64,000 nucleotides of DNA. It comes from Loripinus fragilis (taxonomy: Eukaryota; Mollusca; Bivalvia; Lucinida; Lucinidae). Positions within the stretch are counted from its first letter, which is position 1; the number at the start of each line of letters is the position of its first letter. The position numbers were made by a program, and so were the translations under genes. The stretch is from assembly GCA_964019695.1 (NCBI GenBank), contig OZ026515.1, forward strand, positions 43,329,994-43,393,993, given 5' to 3'. Below the pieces are notes generated by a model. It saw only the letters and a list, made by a program, of their open reading frames with translations, had not been told where the DNA came from and did not search any database. Below are positions 1 through 10,639 of the stretch, one piece after another.

Positions 1-1464
1 ACAATCTGAGGCTCGCCTGGTTATGCTCATGTTGCAAGAGAATGCCTATCTGGACAATCTGAGGCTCAACTAGTTATGCTGTTGTTGAAAGAGAATGCCT
101 ATCTGGACAATCTGAGGCTCAACTAGTTATGCTAATGTTGCAAGAGAATGCCTATCTGGACAATCTGAGCTCAACTAGTTATGCTAATGTTGCAAGAGAA
201 TGCCTATCTGGACAATCTGGGGCTCAGTTAGTTATGCTTATGTTGCTGCAGAATGCCTATCTGGACAATCTGAGGCTCAACTATTTATGCTTATGTTGCA
301 AGAGAATGCCAATCTGGACAATCTGGGGCTCAACTATTTATGCTTATGTTGCAAGAGAATGCCTATCTGGACAATCTGTGGCTCAGCTAGTTATGCCTAC
401 GTTGCAAGAGAATGCCTATCTGGACAATCTGGGGCTCAACTAGTTTTGCTAATGTTGCTAGAGAATGCCTATCTGGACAATCTGAGGCTCAACTAGTTTT
501 GCTAATGTTGCAAGAGAATGCCTATCTGGACAATCTGAGGCTCAACTAGTTATGCTAATGTTGCAAGAGAATGCCTATCTGGACAATCTGAGGCTCAACT
601 TGTTACGTTAATGTTGCAAGAGAATGCCTATCTGGACAATCTGAGGCTCAACTTGTTATGCTAATGTTGCAAGAGAATGCCTATCTGGACAATCTGATGC
701 TCAACTTGGTATGCTAATGTTGCAAGAGAATGCCTATCTGACCAATCTGCGGCTCAGCTAGTTATGCTTATGTTGCAAGAGAATGCCTATCTGGGCAATC
801 TGAGCTAAACTAGTTATGCTAATGTTGCAAGAGAATGCCTATCTGGACAATCTGAGGCTCAACTAGTTATGCTAATGTTGCAAGAGAATGCCTATCTGGC
901 TAATCTGAGGCTCAACTTGTTATGCTAATGTTGCAAGAGATTGCCTATCTGGACAATCTGAGGCTCAACTTGTAATGCTAATGTTGCAAGAAAATTCCTA
1001 TCTGGACAACCTGAGGCTCAACTAGTTATGCTAATGTTGCAAGAGAATGCCTATCTGGACAATCTGTGGCTCAGCTAGTTATGCCTACGTTGCAAGAGAA
1101 TGCCTATCTGGACAATCTGGGGCTCAACTAGTTTTGCTAATGTTGCTAGAGAATGCCTATCTGGACAATCTGAGGCTCAACTAGTTTTGCTAATGTTGCA
1201 AGAGAATGCCTATCTGGACAATCTGAGGCTCAACTTGTTATGCTAATGTTGCAAGAGAATGCCTATCTGGATAATCTGGGCTCAGCTAGTTATGCCAATG
1301 TTGCAAGAGAATGCCTATCTGGACAATCTGAGGTTCAACTTGTTATGCTAATGTTGCAAGAGAATGCCTATCTGGACAATCTGAGGCTCAACTAGTTATG
1401 CTAATGTTGCAAGAGAATGCCTTTCTGGACAATCTGAGGCTCAACTTGTTATGCTAATGTTGCC
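1..1464. repeat. 53-bp minisatellite, about 27 units
   Basis: Head-to-tail copies of a unit reading roughly CTCAACTAGTTATGCTAATG, then TTGCAAGAGAATGCCTATCT, then GGACAATCTGAGG. The array is cut by the left edge of the window and stops at TGTTGC near 1463. Because 53 is not a multiple of three, each frame cycles through the unit every 159 bases, which produces open frames of about 100 codons that are artefacts. Variant units recur in the same order 688 bases apart, so there is higher-order structure. Confidence 0.97.
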
Positions 1465-3685
1465 TTATGGTCGATGGCCACACCTTCCTTTCTTTGAAGC
1501 TAATTCATGTATAATGTAAAACACATAATATTCACGGCATCAAAAGGGGCTCTTGCATGGTATGGGAAATAAACATGGGAATCTGCCCCCGCTTGGATTT
1601 TAAAAAATATTATGTTATTTATTTGTCTGGGATATAGCATGGTACCCCAATTTTCAACCGTATATTTTGTATTCATTCAAATTTGGAATTAACATTTTTA
1701 CAGGTTGTGGTCTTTGTCAAGATTCCATTTCAACATATAAACTATCCATATATGTTAAGAATATGTAGACCAAATTTCATGAAACTCAAGGACCGGTAAC
1801 ATATTTTTTTAACTTGGTGTAAACACATGGCCCTAATTCATCGAAATGTAAAAAATACAATAATTTTGTTTCAGTGTAAAACATACTTGAATACTTGCTT
1901 AGTTTGAATCATCATGCTAGTACGTTTATTGGTAGAAGTTGATACGTTCAGTGTTTTCCTCTATTATGGATTGGAAAAAGGAAAAAAAAACGATATTCTT
2001 TGATATTAAATGCCACTATTCTTATCTAATGATGTGCTTACACAATAATATTAGCCGAAATGATACAATATGTTGACACCTGTACTTAACACATCTAGTT
2101 TCTAACATTAAAACTACATCTAGCCAATGTTATACTTAATATGTAACATTATTAAGAATTTTAATACATACAGAAGAGAAACCTTATGACAAGTCAGTTC
2201 ATACAGGAGAAGAACCTTATATATATATATGATTTTATAATTATAAGACTCATTAATAAACCTGCTACACAAAAATAACCCCTTGTCAAACCTATTGGTT
2301 AAAATTAACCATTTTGGTCACAGATAACTCTTGGCTTCAAAGGTATTGCTAATTTAATGCTTAAATCTTCTCTGTTCATTCTGTTTTGTTAAACTGATGC
2401 CGATGCCCATAAAATAGCAACATTTATACTTTAGCTGGTTGTATATTCTAGGCATACATTTTTTGTTTCTGGACCTCATTTATTCATGTAGAACACTGTT
2501 TTATGATACCTTTGATAAGACTCTGTTACACGCTATCCTGGTCACGGCACCAAAATGTGGTTCCTCTAGTTCAGTTGGGATGTAAAGAAAATATTTAGTC
2601 TTCTTGTTTTCACATGTTTATTGTTAAGGATATTATGTTTCTTAAACAATATCATGCAAGACTTTAGGAAGTGATACACATTGTCTTGGTACCATAGTGC
2701 CATGACACAGGGCCACGACCTTCGGCATTTCTGACCATTGAATCATTTAAAATTGTCTAAACATGTCTTTCTTTAAGAAAAGTGGAAGTAGATTAAAAAC
2801 AACCTCCTTACGTCGAGTTATTGATTCATTTGAACTAAATAATTAATTTTGCTAAAACTGGCCTATACCCATAAGAGGTAGAAAATGACAAAGTTACCGG
2901 TTTTGGATTTTTATGATATTTGGCTCAGATCAGTAGTATATATATGGCAAGTTTTTTGTGATAATATGATATCTTGACAAAGACTTGAACATATCCATCT
3001 TTTGAATTGAATGTTGAATGTTTTGTAAATTTTTGAAAAAAAAATATTGAAATTTTACAATCACTTCTTCTGAAAGAGTAAACTATAATTTATCCAAATG
3101 GTTTCGTGGTATTAAAATAATGTCTTCAATCTAGATGACAAATCATAGAAATAAACAAAACTATAGATTTAGGACATGGAAATTTAAAGACAGGTACCAC
3201 CTCAAAGGTGGAGTACGTCAGGGTTGCTTCCTAAGCCTTATTCTTAACTATCTAATTCGATAAATATATTTTCGTAGTTCGTATATAATGAGTTATTAAT
3301 ATGCAAAGTTTGAAGAAAATCCATGCGTGGGCACAGATGAAAGTACCCCTTTGGCGGTTTTAAAAGACTGACAAATTGGAGTAGTTTAAATTTGGTGGTT
3401 TCTCAATTTAACCCCCATTAAAATTATTTCCTATTCTTATAGGGGCTACTCTTAAAGGAAAGAATGAGAGCATATTCTTTTCTTTGACAGGAGTCAGTTC
3501 ACTTGACGTGCAAACAGACTATACCGTTCAAATGTTGGTTTATTCAATACGCGGATCCAGAGGGGAAGACAGGGGTCCGGATTTAGAGAAAATAATTGTC
3601 CCTGATTTTTACCGACTAAGTGTCTAGTTAGTATCTGCCTTTATATGGTAATATGTTCAAATGAGAATATTATAATGTCGTCTAA
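1465..3685. other. AT-rich non-coding stretch
   Basis: No open frame, splice-bounded exon or RNA gene is apparent. It holds a short TA run near 2219, a possible zinc-finger relic (listed separately) and, near 3552, a fragment starting GCGGATCCAGAGGGG that recurs at several other places in the window. Confidence 0.6.
2167..2223 (+). pseudogene. Possible C2H2 zinc-finger relic
   Basis: The plus strand reads HTEEKPY, then five residues, then HTGEEPY. Both match the inter-finger linker HTGEKPY of C2H2 zinc-finger proteins. A complete finger would put the linkers 84 bases apart, but here they are 36 apart, so most of a finger would have been lost. There is no surrounding open frame and no Cys or His ligand pattern. 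It could be chance in AT-rich DNA, but two linkers in the same frame make a decayed fragment plausible. Confidence 0.35.
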
Positions 3686-3693
3686 ACAAGGCA

Positions 3694-3909
3694 CCGATGC
3701 GCAGTGGCTCAGTGGTAGAGTGCTTGACTCGAGACCGAGGGGCCGCGGGTACAAGCCTCATCGGCGTCACTGCGTTGTGTCCTTGAGCAAGACACATTAA
3801 GCCTAGCTTAGTAGTGGTTCAAACCAGGAAGACCCGTCCCTACATTACTGAAAGATTGTTGATGGGACGTAAAGAATCAAATCAAACAAGCAAACAAACA
3901 AACAAACAG
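3694..3909 (+). mobile_element. tRNA-derived SINE (family A) with 8-bp target duplication
   Basis: The head carries an A-box-like GTGGCTCAGTGGTAGAGTG and a B-box-like GGGTACAAGCC, as in RNA polymerase III promoters. The body continues through CACTGCGTTGTGTCCTTGAG and GATGGGACGTAAAGAATC to a CAAA-rich tail. ACAAGGCA flanks it on both sides (3686-3693 and 3910-3917). It is an insertion and not a functional tRNA. Confidence 0.93.
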
Positions 3910-3971
3910 ACAAGGCATGTCTTCCACTGCAGATGGCAAAATGTGTTCCAGGATAATAAAGTTTAACTTAA

Positions 3972-4337
3972 AGCTGCATAGTCTGTAACTTTTGATTTTC
4001 TAATTTTTAAAATAATGTTTTTATTTTTCAAGAACGCAGTAAAAATACTCAAATTCAGGTAAACATTTAACCATTTTCGCAAATCTTAACAAGTTATCAC
4101 TATCAAAACAACTGCATTTATGTTAAATTCAACGGTCTATAATTATTGGAGGGACGCAAATAATTACCAACAAGAGAAAAATACACCTATTTGATAAGAT
4201 AATTCACTTTTCCATGCAGCTTTCAGCTGTACTGAACATTTTTATTGTGAGAATATAGCTTAATTCTACTTTTACAAATGATTTAAAAAGAAAAGAAAAT
4301 TTTTCGAAAAATGTTCATAGTTACAGAGTATGCAGCT
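3972..4337. mobile_element. MITE with TTAA target duplication
   Basis: The ends are inverted: AGCTGCATAGTCTGTAACT on the left and, read from the other strand, AGCTGCATACTCTGTAACT on the right. TTAA flanks both sides (3968-3971 and 4338-4341). TTAA duplication is typical of piggyBac and Kolobok transposons, so this is probably a non-autonomous derivative of one of them. No transposase frame is present. Confidence 0.8.
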
Positions 4338-4421
4338 TTAAGCTAAGTAACCAGTACTTGGAAAAACAGAATTAGCATAAAGTACCAAATCACTAAACTA
4401 ACTTTAACTCTCTGCCTCCTA

Positions 4422-4652
4422 GTGCCGTCTGCTGATAACTTTTGCAAACAGTTTGTACCCAGATCAGGCCCTAGAAAATGTCGGGCCTGATCTGGATCCA
4501 AACTATTTGACACTCTGGTGATATTCCTGAAAGAACTTTTCGAAAAAGTTGTTTTAAAAAATCAGCAGACGACAAAAAGCATGAAATGTTTCCCAGGGGA
4601 CAAAGAGTTAGAAACAAATAATCTCTTCAAATGGGCCATGAGATTTTGTTAT
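4422..4652. repeat. 231-bp duplication, left copy
   Basis: Almost identical to 5001-5231, displaced by 579 bases; I noticed one substitution (TTTTGC versus TTTTTC). It starts GTGCCGTCTGCTGATAAC and contains a family-1 hairpin at 4449-4513. The low divergence indicates a recent local duplication. Confidence 0.92.
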
Positions 4653-5000
4653 TTATTATTAAATACCTATAAATGATACGACTTTAGAACTGCCTATTTT
4701 CTGGCCATCTGATACAGAAAGCCGGATCAACGAACTGAGGTTTTCTGAATCCATATCACTATCCTTTAAAACGAGGCTAACGTCAGTTACCTGCTTTTGC
4801 GGCGACGTTACGTAAAGTAAATTGCAAGCACGGAACCAGAGACGGAAAAAATGTTGACGTGACGTCAAGAAACGTAACGTTATGGCAAACGTTCCCGCAA
4901 TTTTTCGGGATTAAAGACCAAAACAGGTTTTAAAATCAGAGAGAATGTCAGAAAAAAAGCATATAATAAACATATTATCATAATAGTAACGTGATCTGGC

Positions 5001-5231
5001 GTGCCGTCTGCTGATAACTTTTTCAAACAGTTTGTACCCAGATCAGGCCCTAGAAAATGTCGGGCCTGATCTGGATCCAAACTATTTGACACTCTGGTGA
5101 TATTCCTGAAAGAACTTTTCGAAAAAGTTGTTTTAAAAAATCAGCAGACGACAAAAAGCATGAAATGTTTCCCAGGGGACAAAGAGTTAGAAACAAATAA
5201 TCTCTTCAAATGGGCCATGAGATTTTGTTAT
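5001..5231. repeat. 231-bp duplication, right copy
   Basis: Second copy of 4422-4652 in the same orientation. The hairpin arms at 5028-5092 (AAACAGTTTGTACCCAGATC against GATCTGGATCCAAACTATTT) are retained. The short open frames here are by-products of the repeat. Confidence 0.92.
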
Positions 5232-5295
5232 GTATTGCGTATACGCAAACGCCTCTTATACGAGCCCAGTATGCTGCAGGATTAGAGGTCTACAT

Positions 5296-5706
5296 TTATA
5301 CGGATCCAGAGGGGAGGGACAGGGGGTCCAGACCCCGTCCCTGAAAAATCACAAAAATACAGGGGTTCTAAGCAAAACTGATCCGGATACCCTGAAAAAT
5401 CACAAAGCTACCAAACAGAACTCAATGTTGGACCATCATCAGCACGCCAGTGAAACGCCATTTAAATGGCGTTTCGCTGGCGGGCCCGCTTCTCCTTTGT
5501 CCTCCCCTCATCAACTAAAAAAAACGTTGTCAGAGCTGGACCCCATCTGAAAAACTTTGTATTCGTTATTACTTACATGTATTGTATAACTGAAACCTAA
5601 ACTACACGGTCTCATATATTGGCATTTTGATCCTCAGAAATTAAAGCAAAAAAAAAACGTTGTCAAAGTTGGACCCCCTCTGACAGACCTTTCTGGATCC
5701 GCGCAT
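5296..5706. repeat. Repeat bounded by inverted GGATCC ends
   Basis: Starts CGGATCCAGAGGGGAGGGAC and ends TTTCTGGATCCGCGCATG, so its ends are roughly inverted. Related ends are at 3552, 20490, 22790, 27018 and 29085. Inside are copies of CCCTGAAAAATCACAAA and GGACCCC runs. No coding capacity is seen. Confidence 0.55.
5445..5482. repeat. 38-bp near-perfect palindrome
   Basis: CGCCAGTGAAACGCCATTT is followed directly by its complement with one mismatched pair (T opposite G). There is no loop, so it could extrude as a cruciform. It lies within the GGATCC-bounded repeat. Confidence 0.85.
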
Positions 5707-6099
5707 GTACATTTTGGACCGAGTCTTCATCACTATATACATTGTGTATGCGAGCAGCGAAGGATCTGGTGAGTCTGTGCTAAGCACAAGACTTACCTAC
5801 ATGTATGCCTTCGTTGCTCAGCAAAACCTTGCGTACCAAAAATACAATGAAATCGCTTTTACCCTTAAAAGCGCCAGTCACGAATGCAGTAGACGACAAA
5901 TTCTGCGACATCTTTCATAATTTTCGAAAAAAATAAGGTATGATATTTCATGAGCCTGAATTGTCTGCCAGCAGATCTCGTGAAATAAATTGCATTAATA
6001 TTGTTATTTTTTAAAAAGCAGCAAAATTATAAAGTATCATCTGCTGCAAATTATAAGTGGCGCTTTATGGGTTAAGTTTGTAACTACGATTTGTTTTGC

Positions 6100-7022
6100 A
6101 GAAATTAGCAACCGACGTCCCACAAGTATCTTTGAGTAGCAGATTAGGTACCGTGGTCCCATTAGAAGGTGGTTTAAACTGATCTATTGAGCAGCAGATA
6201 AGGTACATGTACCGTGTTCCCATTGGAAAGTGATTTAAAATGATATTTTGAGCAGCAGACAAGGTACCGTGGTCCCATTGAAAGGTGATTTAAAATGATA
6301 TGTTGAGCAGCAGATTAGGTACTATAGTCCCATTAGAATGTGACTTTAAATAATCTGTTGAGCAGCAGATTAGGTACCGTGGTCCCTTTAGAAAGTGATA
6401 TAAAATGATATGTTAAGCAGCAGATGTAATTAGGTACCGTATTTCCATTAGAAGCTGATTTCAAATGATCTGTTGAACAACAGATAAGGTATCATAGTTC
6501 CATTAAAAGTGATTTCTAAATGATCAGTTGAGCAGTAGATTAAGTACCGTTGTCCTATTAAGAATGTCATTTCAAATGATCAGATCAAGTCTTAGTGAGC
6601 AGCAGATTAGGTACCGTTACCGTGGTCCCATTAGAAGGCGATTTTAAATATCATAGTTCCATTAAAAGTGATTTCAAATTATCAGTTGAGCAGTGGATTA
6701 AGTACCGTGGTCCCATTAGAATGTGATTTCAAATGATAAGAAAGGTTCTTAGTGAGCAGCAGATTAGGTACCGTGGTCCCATTAGAAGGTCTTGATTTCA
6801 AATACAGTTGAGCAGCAGATTAGATACCGTGGTCCCATAAGAAGGCGATTTAAAATATCATAGTTCCAATAAAGGTGATTTCAAATTATCAGTTGAGCAG
6901 TGGATTAAGCACCGTAGTCCCATTAGAATGTGATTTCAAATGATCAAACAGTTCTTAGTGAGCAGCAGATTAGGTACCGTGGTCCCATTAGAATGGCTTT
7001 GATTTCAAATACAGTTGAGCAG
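6100..7022. repeat. ~60-bp minisatellite, about 15 degenerate units
   Basis: The unit is about GAGCAGCAGATTAGGTACCG, then TGGTCCCATTAGAAGGTGAT, then TTCAAATGATCTGTT. Units vary in length and some are partial (around 6590 and 6650). No sign of coding. Confidence 0.9.
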
Positions 7023-7144
7023 CCTAATACGTCCAGAAGAAATTGTTTTCCCTTGCACTATTTTATATTGGAAGTATTTCTTCAGGTGCTGTGTGCAAAT
7101 GAAGTTTTGTGGAGTTTTACACAGATTATCACAAGACTACATAT

Positions 7145-7387
7145 TGGGCCTCGTCGCGACAAAACCTGTCTTCGGGGTGGGTCTGACAAAGCGAGACTCA
7201 AACCAGTTTCCTCAGCTACACAGACAAGCTAGAATATTGAAATTTTGCTTGAAGCAAAGTTTAGATATGATACTTTCCAGTAAACGAACTAACAAAGGTG
7301 CATATCAGTCTGCGCGGATGCGCAGGCTGGTCTGCGCCTTTGTTGTTCGCAAACCCCCGAAGACAGGTTTTTTCGTGACGAGGCCCA
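7145..7387. mobile_element. MITE with ~33-bp inverted ends
   Basis: The left end reads TGGGCCTCGTCGCGACAAAA then CCTGTCTTCGGGG. The right end is its complement with small differences (CCCCGAAGACAGG...GACGAGGCCCA). A possible TAT target duplication flanks it. The interior has TCTGCGCGGATGCGCAGGCT and GCGCCTTTGTTGTTCGC, which recur at 18570-18625 and, more weakly, at 26560-26640 and 54625-54690. A decayed relative lies at 36394-36616. Confidence 0.8.
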
Positions 7388-7411
7388 TATCATATAGGGT
7401 TTTATTTAGAG

Positions 7412-7455
7412 AAGGCAGAGAGAGAGAGAGAGAGAGACAGAGAGAGACAGAGGGA
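7412..7455. repeat. (GA)n microsatellite
   Basis: Run of GA dinucleotides with a few GACA interruptions. Confidence 0.9.
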
Positions 7456-7639
7456 GGGGTGTTACTAATTTTGTTCAGTTCTTTAACCTATGTGTCATAT
7501 TGTAAAGCTGGACTGATTCCTGTGCTGAGTTCAATCTTGATATTAGTCAAAGCAGTCGAAGGTTGGCATATGGACTTGTTGATAAATATATTAAAGTCAT
7601 ATAAGAGAAGAAATTAAAAAGGATTATTGTTATGCATTA

Positions 7640-8049
7640 ATTAATGACAATTTTAAAGAATCGGTATGGTGTGAAATATGAATGAACAATAAGGACAAAT
7701 TATTAGTTGGTGGTATCTACAAATCTCCAAATTGTGATGCGGAGAATCATGATGATAACACAAGCCGTAGATATGAAATATAAAAATACTGTTATAATTG
7801 GTGACTTTAATTTCCCGGAAATCAACTGGGAAACGTGGACAGTAAACAAAAGTGAAACTCATCCAGCATTCCATTTTGTGGAAGGTGTAAGGGCCAACTT
7901 TTTATATCAACACATAGACTCATTCACACGATATAGGGAGGGCCAGGATTGCCTTGTGCCTTGCCTAGTTGCCTTGACTTATTATTTACTGATAAAGAGA
8001 AGATTATCGACAACATCAAGATAGGGGACAAATTAGTGCTAGTGATCAT
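7640..8049 (+). pseudogene. LINE AP-endonuclease fragment
   Basis: Recognisable blocks are LLVGGIYKSPN, then GDFNFPEINW (the asparagine/aspartate active-site block of AP-like endonucleases), then, after a frameshift near 7970, LDLLFTDKEKIIDNI. After another shift comes the ASDHVSIVFDV block near 8038-8070, which contains the catalytic SDH. The N-terminal part is absent. This is the target-nicking domain of a non-LTR retrotransposon, dead because of the shifts. Confidence 0.85.
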
Positions 8050-8496
8050 GTGAGTATAGTTTTTGATGTATTGTGTAAATTTGAAAGAAATGAACCCAAA
8101 CAACAAAGGCCTGATTTTTATAAGGCAGACTACAGATCAATTCGTGAATATTTACAAAATGTTGAGTGGAATGAAATGTCAGACTTGGACACAGAGAATT
8201 CTTGGAATTTCTTTATGAATAAAGTGAAATATTGTATTGACAATTATGTACCAGTGAAAAGTAATAATAAGAAATTTGATAAACCAAAATGGATGGACCA
8301 ATATTGTGTCAGGAAAGTTAAGAAAAAGTATCATGCCTGGAAACGTTTTACACATAGTCATATTTATAGAGATTACGAAGAATATTGTAAATTGCGAAAT
8401 AGTGCTTCAAAAGCTGTGACATACGCTAAAAGGAAGTATCAGAAAGGCATTGCAGAAAGTGTTAAAAATCTCCCAAGTCATTTTGGAGCCATGTGA
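8050..8496 (+). pseudogene. LINE linker between endonuclease and RT
   Basis: An open frame of 148 codons, rich in Lys, Arg and aromatic residues, contains YKADYRSIREYL, KPKWMDQYC and YAKRKYQKGI. This is the usual region between endonuclease and RT in CR1/Jockey-like elements (the WM/YW block followed by a basic helix). It ends in a stop at 8494 where the polyprotein continues in another frame. Confidence 0.8.
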
Positions 8497-9045
8497 AAGA
8501 GGAAACCAAGAGTAAAAGTAGTATTGGAGACTTGAAAGACGCAAATGGTGAAATTAAAACAGGGGACAAAGATAAAGCTGAGATCTTGAATGACTTTTGT
8601 GCATCAGTTTTTACTGTTGAAGGAGATTCAGAATTACCTTACTTTGAGCCTAAAGTGAATGAGAAGGACAATATAGATATAATTAATTTAAAGCCAGAAA
8701 AAGTACTTAAACAATTAAAGAACCTTAATGTGTCGAAATCCTGTGGCCCTGATAACTGTCATCCATTTTTTCCTAAGAGAATGTGCTGAAGAGATTTATC
8801 TCCCATTATCTGAGATTTTTCAGAGATCCATATCTACTGGAGATGTACCAAATGACTGGAAGAAGGTTAATATAACTTGTATATTCAAGAAAGGCAACAA
8901 GCAAGAACCAGGAAACTACCGACCTGTATCACTGACTTCAGTTTTATGTAAACTTCTGGAAAGTAATATAAAGGAAGAAGTAATGAATCATTTGTCCATA
9001 CACAATTTGTTATCTGACAGTCAATTTGGGTTTATAAAAGAATAG
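8493..9045 (+). pseudogene. LINE reverse transcriptase, N-terminal fragment
   Basis: Two overlapping frames make up the start of the RT. The first carries DLKDANGEI and LKNLNVSKSCGPDNCHP. The second, after a shift near 8760, carries WKKVNITCIFKKGNKQEPGN, then YRPVSLTSVLCKLLE and LLSDSQFGF. These are RT blocks 0 to 2 of non-LTR elements. A stop at 9043 interrupts it. Confidence 0.88.
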
Positions 9046-9072
9046 GAGCACAATTTTACAACTTCTTACTGT

Positions 9073-10205
9073 GATGGAAGACTGAACTGATGCATTAGAT
9101 AATAATCTACAAGTTGATACAGTGTATTTAGACTTTAAAAAGGCGTTTGATAGTGTTCCACACAAGAGATTGGTTAAGAAACTGGAAGGGTATGGTATAA
9201 AAGGTCATTGTTATTGTGGCTTAAGAACTTTTTAAAACAGAGACAACAAAGAGTAGTTATTAATGGTAACCTTTCAAAGTGGACAGATGTATTATCAGGT
9301 ATACCGCAGGGATCTATTCTAGGACCGATTTTGTTTATACTATATATAAACGACCTGCCAGGAGTTGTGGGAAGTGTATGCAAGTTGTTTGCGGACGATT
9401 GTAAACTATATCATAATATAGCATCAGAGGTTGATCAAAAGGAGTTGCAAGAAGATATAGAAAGACTTTGTAAGTGGAGTAAAGATTGGCTGTTGGGGTT
9501 TAACATCAAAAAGTGTAAAGTGGTCTCTTTTGGCAATGTACAATTTGAATATGAATATGGAATGACTGATACCCAGAATAACTTGCATGTACTTTCAACA
9601 GAGGACTCTGAGAGTGACCTTGGCATATTATTTAAAAAGAACTTGAAGTTTGATGAGCATATTAATAATACTGTGGACAAAGTGAATAGAATCATAGGCT
9701 TGATTGAGAGGAAATTTACTTATATGGACAAAGACTTGTTTTTGACACTTTATAAATCTTTAGTCAGATCTCATCTTGACTATGGAAACCTAGTATTTTA
9801 CCCAACCACCAAGAAATATAAACAAATTGTGGAAAATGCCCAACGCAGAGCAACACGTTTAGTTCCTGAAATGCGCGGATTAACCTATAAAGAGCGTTTA
9901 ATTGAGTTGAATCTTCCTACACTGGACTACCGTAGAAAGAGATTTGATATTATACAAGTATTCAAGATAGTTCATAAAATAGATGACATCGATATGAGTA
10001 CATTTTTTACCTTCACGGAAAATAATCAGCTAAGAGGACATAACTTGAAATTAAATAAACCCCGTGCAAATAAATCAATTAAGTAACACTCATTTTCACT
10101 GAGAAATATCCCAGTTTGGAATAGCTTACCATTGGAAGTTGTAAATTCAAAGACAGTTGTGGAATTCAAGACTAAATTGGACAAACTATGGAGATCTCAA
10201 AGGTT
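9073..10205 (+). pseudogene. LINE reverse transcriptase core and C-terminal region
   Basis: The frame reads VYLDFKKAFDSVPH (motif A), shifts frame near 9200, and continues with IPQGSILGPILFILYINDLP (motif B) and LFADDCKLY (motif C with the catalytic Asp pair). Then come YKSLVRSHLDYGNLVF and QRRATRLVPEMRGLTYKERL, and after a further shift near 10085 the end block VWNSLPLEVVNS. Catalytic residues are intact, but the frameshifts prevent function. Confidence 0.92.
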
Positions 10206-10573
10206 CGATCAGACCAACATATATTAAGCATTTCTCAATTAACCGGAAGCGACGACAAGTTAATCATAAATTGAGGGGAATTAGAAGCCGTACGGGCTTA
10301 AGAAGTTTCCCAGAAGACAAAAGGTAGACAAAAGGTATGCAGGTAGATCACTACCTTGTTGTATGAAAAAGGTGCAACCAAATTGCAACCAGCCAATTAA
10401 AACGCTAGATAATGTGTGCATTCCTGTTATCTAGCCATACCAACAGGAACTTTGTCATAATCCACAAATATGAGGGCTTGGAAGTGGGAGGTGTCCAAAA
10501 GTCGCTTATCGTTTACTGAAATACCTTTCAGGTAATAGGCTTTAACCAAACATTTTCCTCGCTCACTCGGAGT

Positions 10574-10575
10574 AA

Positions 10576-10633
<58 letters not shown>
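10574..10633. repeat. (ATT)n microsatellite
   Basis: About 20 uninterrupted ATT units. Confidence 0.95.
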
Positions 10634-10636
<3 letters not shown>

Positions 10637-10639
10637 CCC

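Larger units (their letters stand above)
7600..10330 (+). mobile_element. 5'-truncated, frameshifted non-LTR retrotransposon (CR1/Jockey-like)
   Basis: Fragments of one ORF2-type polyprotein follow each other in the correct order but in changing frames: endonuclease, linker, reverse transcriptase and C-terminal region. The endonuclease starts in mid-domain, so the 5' end is missing. The 3' end is taken as the non-coding stretch after the last conserved block (near 10205), up to about 10330. Motifs fit the CR1/L2/Jockey group of LINEs. At least five frameshifts make it non-functional. Confidence 0.9.

Noticed and set aside
129..496. Two ~100-codon open frames in the first 500 bases
   Set aside because: They are frames through a 53-bp minisatellite and cycle through all three frames; no start context or splice signal supports them.
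3694..3770. Possible functional tRNA gene
   Set aside because: A- and B-box-like sequences are present, but there is no complete cloverleaf and the copy is a SINE with target duplication and tail. The same holds for the other SINE heads.
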